DNA of 64,000 nucleotides from Corylus avellana (lineage: Eukaryota; Streptophyta; Magnoliopsida; Fagales; Betulaceae): contig NC_081548.1 of NCBI RefSeq assembly GCF_901000735.1, positions 3,658,001 to 3,722,000 on the forward strand. Direction: 5' to 3'. A program made the position numbers and the translations under genes. The notes below the pieces were generated by a model, which saw only the letters and a program-made list of their open reading frames with translations, was not told the origin of the DNA and searched no databases. Positions 1 through 11,463 of this stretch are shown here, one piece after another. The stretch's first letter is position 1, and each line of letters starts with the position of its first letter.

Positions 1-600
1 TAACCTTATCCGGCCAATTCACTACCTTGCTAAGGTTCACACTGCTCATATCTAAGTTTCTTAAAGAGGAGAGACGAAAGAGCCAGTCAAGATTATAGTC
101 CTCAATTATCATAACATTCCAGCTGATATCAAGAGAAATCAAGTTTGAGAGATTTCCAAGCTGCGGTGGAATGGTTCCAAAAAAATAGTTGTCGGAAAGA
201 TTGAGATACTGTAATTTAGTGAGTGAACCAATGAAGTTTGGGAGGATGGAGAAAGAATTGAAACTTAAGTCGAGGTAAGTCAAATGTTGCAATCCAAGTA
301 ATGAAGACCTTATCTCACCTGATAAAGATTTAAGGCTTAGATCAAGCGCCTCAACATGACCTGTTTGGTTGCTGCATTTAATTCCTTCCCATTTGCAACA
401 TCTTCCACATCCATGCCCCAAGAAGACGGAATACTGAAATTACCTTGAAGGCCTTGTTTGAATTTGAAGAGTGCTTGTCTTTCTTCCTCTATGCATCTCA
501 TGATCACCTCAGAATCACTCAAATTGAAAGCGAAACAAATAGTAGTTGCACTACATAGAAATAGAAACACCAATAATTCAGCATAATTAGGGCCTCTCAT
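1..600 (-). pseudogene. LRR receptor-like protein (EIX/Cf type), 5' part, frameshifted
   Basis: The reading starts at the ATG at 600-598 and runs off the left window edge, so only the N-terminal part is present. It shows a hydrophobic signal peptide (LLVFLFLCSATTICFA), the LRRNT cap (CIEEERQALFKFKQG), then the cap's CCKWEGIKCSNQTGHVEAL block and LRRs such as LTYLDLSFNSF and LQYLNLSDNYFFGTIPPQLG. This is the layout of plant LRR receptor-like proteins of the EIX2/Cf class, cell-surface immune receptors without a kinase. The two halves are in different frames. After SSWG, near 400-425 next to a run of four C, the frame must slip by one base (one lost or two gained). The first frame then meets a stop at 337, while the other stays open to position 1. 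It is either a pseudogene or a sequencing or assembly indel. The class is clear; function cannot be judged without the rest. Confidence 0.8.
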
Positions 601-965
601 TTTTATTTCACCTGCTCGATCTTTGTGGGTACGTAAGAGATAAAAAAGACTTTAGTAGATCGATGCCACTGCTGGTTTTGATGTCCCAAGTGAAGCACAG
701 GGATTAATGTATTTGTATTGCTATTGGCTACTCTTTTTTAGTGACTTCGCATTATATATAATAATCTAAAAACTATAACTTCATAATAAATAATCATAGT
801 GGATCGAGGACTTCAATTTTTTTTTTTTTTTTTTAGTAAACGGTGAATGGGATCAGCGTTTCATAGGGGTAGTGGAGGATTTCTTTCAAATTTATTTATT
901 TATTTATTTTTCTATCAACTGGGTCAACATTTCGTAAAAGTCATGTCCAATAATCTTTTAAATAT

Positions 966-1447
966 GTTAATTATAATATGATTTGCGGGGGATGCACGCT
1001 AGATTTTAATTGTTGAGAGAAACTTCAGGGAAGACTTGACAATCAGCACGTCTCTTACAGTATGTGAAGAATTTTAAGATTAAAATAACCGACGCATGCA
1101 TAAGTTATTTTAATACATAAGTCACATAGCATATGATACAAAGCGTCTCTCACCAAGAATAAAATAACTTAGACATAACATATTTGATACAAAGCATCTC
1201 TGACGAGTTAATTATAATATGATCAGCGGGGGATGCACGCTAGATTTTAATTGTTGAGAGAAACTTCAGGGAAGACTTGACAATCAACGCGTCTGTTACA
1301 GTATGTGAAGAATTTTAAGAATAAAATAACAGACGCATGTATAAGTTATTTTAATACATAAGTCACATAACATATAATTCAAAGCGTCTCTCACCAAGAA
1401 TAAAATAACTTAGACATAACATATTTGATACAAAGCGTCTCTGACGA
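966..1447. repeat. 241-bp tandem duplication plus partial third copy
   Basis: Two near-identical units lie head to tail at 966-1206 and 1207-1447. Each begins gttaattataatatgat and ends ctgacga. They differ by only a few substitutions (for example atttgcggg against atcagcggg). A short partial third copy of the mid-unit motif gaattttaagattaaaataac follows at about 1449-1470. No coding potential is visible. The duplication lies upstream of the receptor-like protein start on the minus strand. Confidence 0.9.
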
Positions 1448-2292
1448 GGAATTTTAAGATTAAAATAACTTAGATATTCTAATTACGGGTCTAATGCAAA
1501 GCGTCTTTGACTAAGAATGGTCATTTTCTTGGAAACATACTATTGAACGCTATAGTTTCTTGGAAATTCATTTAAGCAAATTGTGTCGAGCTAAAACATA
1601 TTTGATGAAATGTTGGGACGGCGTTACTTTTTTAACACATACATGCATGTATGTAAATTATTTTGGTAACAGATAGCTACACATTTATTATAACACTTTA
1701 ATCCCATATATATTAGAAAGATGAGTAGTCAGTTTGATTTTTTATTTGAATCCGAGGATCAATCCCCCAATAACTTTATTATCGTTACTATTAGGTCCCG
1801 TTTGGTTTGCAGAATAGACCTTTGAAAAATTTGGAATAGACTAGTTAACTCTAGGTATAACTATTCTTTTGTTTGCTAACACTATATTCCTAAGAATGAT
1901 CTATTTTTATGGGACTACTAATCTCATACACACAGGTAGCTAAGTCACTAAAAAAAATGAGTTGCTTAACTAATCATTTTCTATAGGATTAAATTAATCA
2001 TGTGAATTGCAACAACAAAAAACTCCACCCTCTCGACAAAAATTTTCATGTGGAATTAAATTTTCTTGCCTCTCTGTGTTTCTCTGTTTTTTTTATTCCT
2101 TTTTTGTTCTTTTTTTTTTAATGGCATCCTCGGATTATGACATACCAGTTTTTTGGGTGATTCGTTTTTTGATTACTGCATCAAAAAGATTGATTCAAAC
2201 TGAGATGGTTCTTCCCATCTAACCCTCTCTCACTGTCAGACTTTGTCCTCTTTTCTGCATCGCCACTCTGTTTCAAGACTCACATCAACTCA

Positions 2293-2490
2293 ATGGATGC
2301 TTTCAACACAGGCCTTCAAGACCTGATTTCTCAGACTGAAACTGTTAGATGGGACGAACCATCTCAGTTGGAATCCTTATCGGAAAATCAAAATACCAAA
2401 TCTGATGTTCTTATTGGTAAGCTCCTAACTCTCAAATTGATAATTAGCAAGGCTTGTTATGCCTGGAAAAATGCCCAATTATCAAATCTG
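2293..2490 (+). pseudogene. LINE ORF1-like (DUF4283-type) N-terminal fragment
   Basis: A reading frame from the ATG at 2293 gives MDAFNTGLQDLIS and then SDVLIGKLLTLKLIISKACYAW. The second part resembles, from memory, the start of the DUF4283 domain of plant L1-type LINE ORF1 proteins (pattern LxGKxLxxKxIxxxAxxxxxxxxW). The match breaks off where a 26-bp inverted duplication begins at 2464. RT-like debris follows at 3150-3500. Not a functional gene. Confidence 0.4.
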
Positions 2491-2533
2491 AAAAAAAAAA
2501 AATGGAAAGATTTGATAATTGGGCATTTTTCCA
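2464..2533. repeat. Perfect 26-bp inverted repeat with 18-nt loop
   Basis: The left arm 2464-2489 (tggaaaaatgcccaattatc...) and the right arm 2508-2533 are exact reverse complements, separated by an A-rich loop at 2490-2507. An RNA from either strand could form an uninterrupted 26-bp stem. The same residues (KNAQLSNL) are therefore encoded by reading frames on both strands. Confidence 0.9.
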
Positions 2534-2989
2534 AAAATAATAAATAAATAAATAGAAAGTTTGTAAGTGAGACGTGTGAAACTGATGAACGACTGAAGAA
2601 AAAAAAAAAAATGGGTGAGGTCCATCTGCTCCCAAATGTGTGAGAGACATACAAAGAAGACAAAGAAGAGACAAAAAATTATAGTATCGTTGTTTATGTT
2701 TCAAAAAAATTTTAAAAAAAGTCCTTAATAATATAAATTGTATTTGTATTATAAGGATATTTTAGAAAATTTAATCACAATATGATTCTATTTATCAACA
2801 TATTGTATTGTACCAAACGAAGGAATACATGATTAGTGTTCTTATTCAGCGTTACAACTAAACAAAGGAATATGAATAGTTAATTTATTCCATACTTTTC
2901 TATTCCTAGTAGTAGCTAATCATTTTCTAATGACCTAGTCGGAAGAACTAGACATTCCGTGAATCAAAATTCAAAGGAGACCTTATCTT

Positions 2990-3612
2990 ATTTCAAACAT
3001 AAAAAGAAAAAAAATATATTCAGAGCGAGATAAAAGAGTTATTGCTGCTACTATTGCTGCCATGCGTGAGTTGGTCTCTCCCAGTGATTGACTAAGGTTC
3101 AGGAGATATTATGATTTTATCAAGGTTTATGGTGAAGCTAGGGATTGTAAATCCTGCTGATTTTTTCATCAAGTTGACTCCATTCTAAAGAGGTTTTGGG
3201 TGGGGGTTAAAAGGAGGAGAAAAACACAATCTCATGCCAATGGCTTGGAGTCAAATATCTACTTTAAAATCCGTAGGGGGCTTCGAATAAAGCATTGCTT
3301 GCATAACTTGGATGAAAACTGTTGAAGGGAGAAGATCTTCTCTAGATCAATGCTTTCAAGACGACATATCTAAAGAATTCCAATCTGTTGACTGTTAAAC
3401 ATGTGGAAGGAGAGATTCTTTGATTGTCATTATGGCTATCAAAAATCCCTCTCTGATTTCAGATTGGCAGAATGCTCCAATCATAAGAAATATCACTTCA
3501 GCTCTTATTCCTCTCTGTTAAAAACATGACTGTTTTTTCTGCTTTGTAGCTTCTGGGTTGTTCACACAACCTCATCCCATGTATTGCTCAGAGAAAAAAA
3601 AAAAAAAAAATT
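2990..3612 (+). mobile_element. Degenerate LINE 3' part ending in poly(A)
   Basis: Frame-shifted pieces at about 3185-3290 read LKRFWVG and then MAWSQISTLKSVGGF. This recalls the region just after the reverse transcriptase core of plant L1 LINEs (FWWG ... W..IC.PK..GGLGF). Several stops and frame changes are present. The stretch ends in ctcagag followed by a run of about 18 A at 3594-3611, which fits a retroposed 3' end. The identification is by eye from short motifs. Confidence 0.4.
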
Positions 3613-3859
3613 TACAAGTTTAAACTTTTATAATAAGCTATAATTTTTAATTAAATAATTAAGGGAGAGTTTGGGGGGGCAGTTGATTAAACCCAAGTTT
3701 TTTTATACAATAACTAACAAGACTTTGATTACAAATAAGAGTACAATCAAAAACAAGTAATGGCCATAGAAAGAAAAGAGCCAACCCTCCCTATTCTTGC
3801 TGGCTTCCAATTATATGCGCAAAATACCCAAAACAAATGGTGTAAAAAGAGGAGACTTA

Positions 3860-4504
3860 TTAGGAAATAGGAAGGACCTTCTTGACAATATCCTGACTGA
3901 GAGCAACAATCTGGGAATCGAGGGCCTTAATGGTCTCCTCCTTTTGCACCTCCAAACTGGCCAAGGCCTCCTCCAACTCCACCTCTACCTTCTTCCTGCC
4001 CTCCGCCAGCTTCTGCTCCAGCTCCGCCTGGGTCTCCTTCTTCATCTTGTTAAGCGCACTGGAAATCTCGGCCCTGGCGGCCTTGAGGACGGCGGCGGCC
4101 TGCTCCTCCAGCTGCTTCACCTCGCCGGATGTGTCCTTCACGCTGCTCAGCCTCTCCCTAATGGCGGCGTCTCGTTCGTCCATGAAATTGCCGAGGGGGG
4201 TGAAGTAGAGCTTGTCGAGGGCGAACTGGAGGAACAAGAACTCGGCCATGATGAGGGGGAGGGTGAGGTTGAATTCGAAGAGTGCGGCCTTTTCTATCTC
4301 TTCGGCGAAGGAGGGAGGGGCGACGGCGAGAGAGGTGGCGGCGACGAGGGACAGGGATTTGATGAGGGTGGAGGACGAGAGGGTGGGGAGTGTGATTTTG
4401 GGGAGCGCTGGGATTTGGGAAATGGGGAGTTTGGGTTTGGCGGTGGAGAGGGAAGGAGTAGGTGGGACTAGAGTTTTGGAGGAGGCCATGATCATGTTGG
4501 CCAT
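3860..4504 (-). CDS. ATPG: ATP synthase subunit b', chloroplastic (CF0 subunit II)
   Basis: This is an intronless frame of 214 residues. The product is the nucleus-encoded b' subunit of the thylakoid F-type ATP synthase. With subunit b it forms the peripheral stalk that holds CF1 against the rotating c-ring. Residues 1-67 look like a bipartite transit peptide: Ser/Thr/Pro-rich, then a hydrophobic stretch ([17 protein letters not shown]) before [13 protein letters not shown] membrane segment follows at about 77-98 ([20 protein letters not shown]), then a long charged coiled coil ([20 protein letters not shown] ... [20 protein letters not shown]) to the C-terminus KKVLPIS. The ATG at 4504 (MANMIMASS) is chosen because it matches the usual MANM start; the upstream extension (Pro/His/Thr-rich with a CA repeat) looks like 5' UTR. 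Length is close to the Arabidopsis protein (about 219). Confidence is high. Confidence 0.96.
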   Translation of the reverse strand: MANMIMASSKTLVPPTPSLSTAKPKLPISQIPALPKITLPTLSSSTLIKSLSLVAATSLAVAPPSFAEEIEKAALFEFNLTLPLIMAEFLFLQFALDKLYFTPLGNFMDERDAAIRERLSSVKDTSGEVKQLEEQAAAVLKAARAEISSALNKMKKETQAELEQKLAEGRKKVEVELEEALASLEVQKEETIKALDSQIVALSQDIVKKVLPIS

Positions 4505-5652
4505 TGCTGCTGCTGCTGCTGCTGGCAGTGGTGTTTGTTCTTCTGGGAGGGTGTGAGAGGTTGTGTGTGTGTGTGTGTTGGGGGGGGGATGGAAGGGGAA
4601 GGGGGATTTTTGGGGAAGGCCTATCTCATTCTTTGCCACACAAATTGATGAGGCTGTGGACTTTGTGGATTGTGGTGGTCGGGGGAAGGAGTTGGGTTGC
4701 TAGTGTTTCTCACGTGTAGGGCCGTGCTTTACAACATCTGAAAACCCTTCATACGGCCGCTTGTGGAAGGGGTTTTATGTTAGAATTTTTTTTTTTAAAA
4801 AAAAAAATTGACATGATTTTTAAAATTATTATTAGATCAAAATCTAATAATAATTTATTATAAATTTAATAGTAATTTTAAATTCACATCAATTTCGGAA
4901 GGACATAAAATGGACTTTTAGCATTACTTAGATTTCATTAACAACTTTAACCCCCCTTTTTTAAAAAATAAAAATAAAAAATAAAAAAATACATCCACTT
5001 ATCACATATTTTACAACGGCTTTCATATTTTAAGTGTTTTTTTTTTTTTTAAATGCAGTTTGTAAAATCTATAAAATAGTATTTGTTTTTTTGTCAATTG
5101 AGCTTTTAAAATTATGTATTTTTTTAAATGCATCCATTTGCCTGCTATGCAAAAATGTAAATATTTTACGTTTTTAAATTGCCATTTTTTTTAATACGCT
5201 CCCAAATGAAATATTTTTTTCGATTTTGATTAAAAATAGGTGCTTGGTCAGCAAAATCGTAGAGCCAAACACGCTCTAAGCTAATAGAAAGTCATTGATT
5301 TGTGTAGCTTGAAACGATTTTGAAAGCAATTCATTGAGAGAGCAGCTAGAAACAATTTTGAAAATAAAAGGCATACATTAATACAGATAGGATACTCCAT
5401 TTGAAACCAAAGTCAATATCTGGGATTTATTATTTTTAACATGTTGTGGCCATTGGACCAAAGAATAAAATTTATTACTTTTGTGTTTAGGGTGCATTGG
5501 ATGACTATCCCCGATGGAGACGATTAAACCAGTGTTTATTGACTCTGGATTCAAAATTCTTACAAGAACACAATTCTCAAGTGTGCTGCAAAGAGTAGAA
5601 TGTGATGGATTTGAAGAAAAGAATCCACTATAACCAATTCCAGCAGTGGGCA
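4505..5652. other. Spacer between atpG and the SNRNP25-like gene
   Basis: This holds the atpG 5' region, including a (GT)n tract at about 4563-4580 that would read as CA in the transcript leader. Beyond it is AT-rich DNA with long T and A runs and no supported gene. The part near 5380-5650 is probably 3' UTR of the gene ending at 5653. Confidence 0.6.
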
Positions 5653-8600
5653 TCAATCTTCTCTCCATGTATCCCTTGGAGAAAAGCGATTCTTCCTGCA
5701 AAACAATATAATCTTCCTAAAACCACCCACTAAACTAGTTCCAACTCCTGGAGGACAAGCCAAGCCTACAATTCTCCTCCTCTTACTGGTGTATAAGAAC
5801 CACCCTCCAAATAGGTGAGCCATCCTGGACACGCGGCGTTGAATCAGACACTTATCATTTTTCTTGTAGCGCCGGGGCTTTCCCTTCTCGATATCACCAC
5901 AATCATCATCTTCCTCGTCATTTGGTTCTCCATCTTCACGGCTATTTGATCGCGATAATGACCTGCAAATTTCCAATCACTCCATCTACATTATCAACAA
6001 AAGTAATCGAAGCACTAGACTTGCTAGTGGACATGCAAGGTACATTTGAACTCGATTTACACGGCAGAATACATCTTTAATGTCCCACTAGTAGCTGATA
6101 AGGATGCGCCCAACCTTCCAATTAATAATTTATTTTACCAGTATTAATATAGTATTTTAATGGATATTGCGTAGGGCTTATTAGCTTAGAGAGGTGGCAA
6201 ATCTGTTTTGATCTCCTTATGGTTGCTGGATGGAGACCTCTGCATAACAAGGTCATATGTTAATGGCTGTGGATGGTGATACTCTCTCTTGCTGGCTGTC
6301 ACAAATGATACCACCTAGTGGGTGAAATACCTGTGACATATATTGATTCTTGGTCCTTGTATTACTCAATTTGAGTTTTTTGTTTTTTTTTTTTTAACTA
6401 CCACAGTAGCAAAACATAATCAACCATTAGACCACCTTGGCTACACCTACACAGTCGGAATCAATATGAATCGCATTAAGCCTATGCTTCATATATTGAA
6501 GGAAAATCGTAATATCCTGTTGGGCTAAATTACTCTCTAAATTATGTTGCTGTATTGCTTGACTACACTGCAGTATGAAAATCCAGTAATCCTAGCTTAT
6601 CTGAGTTTCCCATTCCTACATGATACCTGTGTAATTTTGACCACAGGCAAGATGGCCATACTAGCGCCACATTGCATCGTGGCAATTGTAAGAGAAATTT
6701 ATTAAAAGAGAAAAGGCCATTGAGAGAGCCTTACGTTTTGCGTTGCCATGAAACAAAAACCCTTTTCTTTGGTGACCTCTTTCTCAGAATGTAGCTGTTT
6801 GAGATGTGCCGAACAAAATGAAGCTGTCCATATCAGAACAAGAATAATAAACGTTAAGAAAGAAGTTTTTTTTCCTGGTCAAATTAGGACTCCTGATCCT
6901 AAAACTAAGCCCAACACAAGCATAAATCGACAAAATACAAAATATGTCCTACATCGACAAAATTGTGCGTCACTCAAATGTCCAACCCTCCATTGAACTG
7001 AAGAAGAAAATGGAAAGATCAGCTCGATAACAAAGGTAACCCTGTTAGTAGCAAATACAGGGTGTGGTTCTGTTAGTTTCGTTAAATTCAAAGAAGAGCA
7101 GGATATACCAGACACTTCACAAAGTCACTTGTTAATTGACTTTGTTCCTTGATGGGCAAGAGAAGCAATAGACAGGTCCTCGAACTAGGAACATCAGATG
7201 GATCCTAACTGTCTACAATAGGAATGAAATTCTCCATTTCCAAACAAAAAAAGTTACAAACCTAATTGAGAATTCAATTGCATAGGTACAGATGAACCAC
7301 AGTAATCGTTATAGGGCCTCTAACCACTGCATCTATTTAATTGTTCAGGCAAGTGCTTATGTATGTATGAGTGCATCAATACTACTTAGCTAGTTTTCAA
7401 AGTTTTGCAAGCATTCCACTTGTCTTTCCGTCAAGTTTCTTTGCTCTATGCTTAAGTTTCAATAAGAAGACAGGGAAATATGCTCAGCTACAGAATTGGG
7501 CTGTTATCTATCTAGGAGCATGATGCCTATGTTAATTGCTCCTGAATTCCCAGTAAGGTAATGAAATATCTAAAAGTAAGCATGTTAGTATACTCTTCAA
7601 GGCAAACAATCCCATTGTACCACAATTAAGTTATCAATTATATCAATATCATAAAAAATTATGACCGTAGTTCTTTTGACCTTGTCCATAAACCTTGCAA
7701 ACACTGCACCCAACTATGACTCAATGAGTGAACAAGTAACGAAGTGATGCTTTGAGATAAATACAAGTGTGTACGCATAATACTATTCTATCCATAAATC
7801 TGTACTTCCCTAGGTTTCACAGATTATTTGGCATCATATTCTAAATAATTTTGACTTATTTAGCATAAGTAAATTTCATCTATGAATAATGGCAATCAAT
7901 CATATGCTTATGTGTGCATCAATGACTTGACTTCTCATATTAGAAAAGTTGATTATGTGATTATGTGCAGATTTTTTTTTATTTTTTTTATTTTTAATTT
8001 CATTGAGCATAGTGTATGCTTGCAGAATTAGTTCGAGCAATTAAAACATGTCCAGGCCTCTCTTTATCAATTTATTTGCACAGTATTTCACCTTTCCCTT
8101 GCTCTATTCAGTCACTGTACAGATGCTTGGAACACAAATATAGTGTGAGTTTTTGTTGTTAGCCTAATTTAACTAACTGAATCCTTTGAAAACCATAGCA
8201 CCACAAACCAGAAAAAAAAAAAAGAGACATAAGTTTGTTTTCCTTCATTTTTCTTCACAACCAAATGAACGGTGAAGGAAAACCTAGGAAAATCACTTTC
8301 CTAGTTCTACCACATCAACAGATGGATGACACCCCAAAGAGAAAAGAGTAAATTTCAACTGTTTACTCAATTGATTCCTCCATACATGATCTAATACCAA
8401 TTTTAGGGATACTGCATCAACATACAAATGGCCAATTCTACATCAGATATTTTCTAATAACTCAAAGGAAATCCACCACAAACCTGATCACCATCCTTGA
8501 TGCCGTAATTTCTGATAGAGTCTGTTTCTGTGACCAGCTTCTCACCATCATAGCATAAGCAGAAACGCCCCCAGAGATGCGACCTCCATGAACCGGATTC

Positions 8601-9667
8601 AAACAAGTAATTAATTCAATGTTAGTATTATGAAAAAATTATCCGCATGTGCTCTATTTGGTGACTTATACATGATTTGACTCCTGGTGAACCAAAGGCC
8701 TTTGGTGAACTGAGTCAAACTGAACATTATCCATGTGCAATAAGCTTCTCATAGCATTCAAAACTAACTATTCCTTCATTCCTAGAGTTCTCAATAACCA
8801 GTGCGGCATTTTATTTTTGATTTAAATTAAGAAACTGTCAAACTTTTCAAGGAAAATGAACCACTTCAAAGACACTCCCAACAGCATAGATAAACAGAGT
8901 TTGAACTTCACAACCAAATGCAGAAATGCTAGACAAAAATGGAAAATCTATCACTATATTTGCAAAACGTGTAAAAAATAATAAATGAACATACCATGAA
9001 ATTTTGCCTGGTCCCTTCTGAGGCATGTGACTAAAGACCGCCTCCACCGCCTGCTTTAGTTCCGCAACAGTGGCTGTCTTCGTAACTTCAATATCTGTAA
9101 CCAAACATCTCAAATTTGATTCAAATCCTCCCTGAGAGATACAGATTGAGAGATTTGAATTGAGGGAAATTTTGGAAAATTTGAAGTGAAGTTTGAGTTT
9201 GGGAACTTAGACTTGAAGTCCAGCATAAATCATTACCCTAACCCCGTCTGATGCTGAGAAAAATTGTAGGAAAATAAAAGAAACTCAAATCCTGAATCAG
9301 AAAGTTTCGCTCTATAGAAAACCTTGTATCAAAATCGAGTAACCTAATACTTAGTTGCGGCGAGTTTATTCCAACTTTAGGAACCAAAACAGCAGAAAGC
9401 ACTCTCAGAACCAAACAAAAACAATTAGAGAAACAAACGACAGAGACAGAGAGAGAGAGAGAGAGTACCGAAGCAAGAGCCGTCCAATTTGAGCACAGAG
9501 AGCTTGAGGGGTTCGGTGGGAAGCTTCTTATAGAAGAAACCCTTCCGGGAAAGCCCATCGACGATCAACAACGGAGAGATTGACAAGGCGAGGAACCGCC
9601 GGTGCCTCCCCACCGAAACCCTAGGGGAAAAATCGTCCTCCCTACTTCTCAACAGACTATCGATCAT
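5653..9667 (-). CDS. SNRNP25: U11/U12 snRNP 25 kDa-like ubiquitin-fold protein, 5 exons
   Basis: Exons in transcript order: 9667-9469, 9094-8995, 8583-8484, 6823-6735, 5962-5653. All junctions are GT-AG and the joined frame is open for 265 codons. Residues about 67-140 form the ubiquitin-like domain of the U11/U12-25K family: DIEVTKTATVAELKQAVEAV, KGPGKISWSHLWGRFCL, YDGEKLVTETDSIRNYGIKD, GDQLHFVRHIS. A basic stretch (LRKRSPKKRVF), an acidic stretch (EDGEPNDEEDDDCGD) and a conserved-looking C-terminus (GGFRKI, ending DTWRED) follow. In animals the 25K protein belongs to the U11 part of the minor spliceosome. In plants this longer paralogue (At4g32270 type) is only inferred to share that role. 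The start is the ATG at 9667 because the frame upstream has no other ATG. A CT repeat sits directly after the first donor site. The fold is certain; the function is moderate. Confidence 0.88.
9446..9465. repeat. (GA)n microsatellite next to intron 1 donor
   Basis: About ten GA units on the plus strand, so CT in the transcript, begin 3 nt inside intron 1 of the SNRNP25-like gene (donor G at 9468). Length changes here would alter the sequence immediately downstream of the 5' splice site. Confidence 0.9.
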
Positions 9668-9929
9668 CGCTCCCTGTCGTAACAAAGCCGCTCTCAACCC
9701 AATGCTCTTATAGCTAGAGCGAGAACGAGAAACAGAGAGAGATTCTCAGGAGAGAACAACACGCATTGTGTTGGCAAGTCGCCAAGGTTTTTAGCTTCGC
9801 TTTTTGAGAGCTTGTGTCGGAGAGATTCTTGGGAGAGAGAATCGCTTCTCTTTCTCATTTTTTTTTTTTTTTTTTTTTTCCCTTCTTCTGGTAGTTGAAA
9901 GGGGTTTGGGCGGGGATGACAGTTGGGGT

Positions 9930-10285
9930 TGGGGGCTTTGGAGGATAACCGTTTCACGCGCCAACTGTGCCATAAGGTCCGTTTGGCACCATTGAAAACA
10001 CGGAATGTAAATTGTGAAGAAAAAAAACAATAAAAGGTCCGTTTGGGGTCTTTGGGGGGTAAGCGTGTCACGCGCCAACTGTGCAGTTAGGTCCGTTTGG
10101 TACCGTAGAAAATGCAGGGAATGTGAATTGTGAAGAGTTTTTTTGTTTTAAAAAAAAAAAACAATAAGGTCCATTTGGAGGCTTTGGGGGGTAACCCTTT
10201 CATGTGCAATAAGGTCCGTTTGGCACCATCGAAAACGCAGGGAATGTGAATTGTGAAGAGTTATTATTATTATTATTATTTTTTT
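9930..10285. repeat. Three-copy tandem repeat, period about 105-130 bp
   Basis: Copies of the pattern ctttggggggtaac..cacgcgccaactgtgc, then aaggtccgtttgg..acc, then gaaaa..gcagggaatgtgaa start near 9930, 10047 and 10178. They are separated by A/T runs of variable length. The block lies 260-620 bp upstream of the SNRNP25-like start codon, so it could form part of the distal promoter. The element type is not recognised. Confidence 0.75.
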
Positions 10286-10537
10286 TATAAAAAAAAACAC
10301 ACTTTATCGTTCAAAGTATAAGAACTGTGTTTTAATTTTCAAATTTTAAAAAGCGACATTCGACACAAGAAAATAGAGAGAAAATTTAAGTGTGGAAGCC
10401 AATACCGTTTATGGAAGAAATTATCCCTTCTAACAAGCTCGACTTCAATAAATAAATTGGCGAGTTGTTGATTGATAAGAATATAGAAAGTCTAAACTGT
10501 GTTGTAGCTTTTCTCGAATTGTTCATTTATGAAAGAT

Positions 10538-10712
10538 GAGATTCAAAGTTATGTGAATAGTTACTTTGTTGTCACAATACAATTTTGATGATTATGAATG
10601 TGAGATATAAAGGTTCACCAATAAAAAAAGAGATTTAAAGTTATGTGAATAGTTGCTTTATTGTCACAATACAATTTTGATGATTGTGAAAAGTTCACCA
10701 GGAGTTGTTTTA
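10538..10712. repeat. 92-bp tandem duplication
   Basis: The string gagatt.aaagttatgtgaatagtt, followed by gtcacaatacaattttgatgatt and ttcacca, occurs at 10538-10629 and again from 10630 to about 10712. The second copy lacks a short internal piece. No gene is seen between 10290 and 11463, which is otherwise AT-rich spacer. Confidence 0.85.
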
Positions 10713-11463
10713 GCCAGATAATTTCATAAGTGAAACCCACAGCTTTGTTTTATGAGTCAATTGGCGTTTCTAAGAAGTATGTAGTGTTTAGTGACCAAGC
10801 ATCAAGTGTCTTTATAGTGTGCCCAAATATTTTTCAAGAAAGAGGTTGTCGCAGTTTATTCCTGAAGTGTGTGAATATTCAAAGATTTAATTAGTATATA
10901 TTTTGTCATATGATAAATATATTGTCAAGTCATTTAAAATTTTTAAAGTGCGTGATACCAGTGCACACTGTTAAATGCAACAACACAACATCTAGATAGT
11001 TAAATGAATCTCCATTTTACTGAGTCCTTTTCCTGGCATTAGAGGAGGTTATAAGAACATTAGTACTTTAATCATAAAGAATCCAGTTGGCATAGTGACA
11101 AAAAAATATGATCTAAAAAGTGAATTTACTAGGATTTGTGGTCAGCCTCAGACATTCATAAAAAATTTCTGCCTATATGATGTTAGGGGCTAATCAAATA
11201 GCATACCCAAGGAGCGGTATAAATAGTCTCATCATATACAAGGCGTAAATCAGATACATCGCATCCGCATGGGATTGCCAATACACCTACCCATCTATAG
11301 ATACTGATTCACTTGAAAAGGTTGAATCAGCCAAATCTCAAGGCAACCACTGTATATCACTTTCCCAGAGCCATATGACCATTAGACCAGAAATGGAGAA
11401 ACACAACATAGCAACTCATTGTCTCCATTGGAAAAAAATTGGCCATGAATATAGCTTGACAAG

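Larger units (their letters stand above)
1790..2945. mobile_element. Possible degenerate foldback DNA element
   Basis: The left part (ggtcccgtttggttt, then taactattc..tttgtttgctaac) recurs in inverted form at 2810-2900 (taactattc..tttgtttagttgtaac on the other strand). This suggests decayed subterminal inverted repeats of a non-autonomous DNA transposon. No clean terminal repeats or target duplication could be fixed, and a LINE-like fragment lies between the arms. The limits are approximate. Confidence 0.3.

Noticed and set aside
3797..4471. Long plus-strand reading frame over the atpG region
   Set aside because: It is the antisense shadow of the b' subunit coding sequence; composition (Gly/Glu/Leu runs) mirrors the real frame.
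5378..5701. Separate small protein downstream of SNRNP25-like stop
   Set aside because: It overlaps the last exon in another frame and then runs through likely 3' UTR.
9694..10078. Reading frames upstream of the SNRNP25-like gene
   Set aside because: They cross poly-A/T runs and a tandem repeat; probable 5' UTR and promoter.
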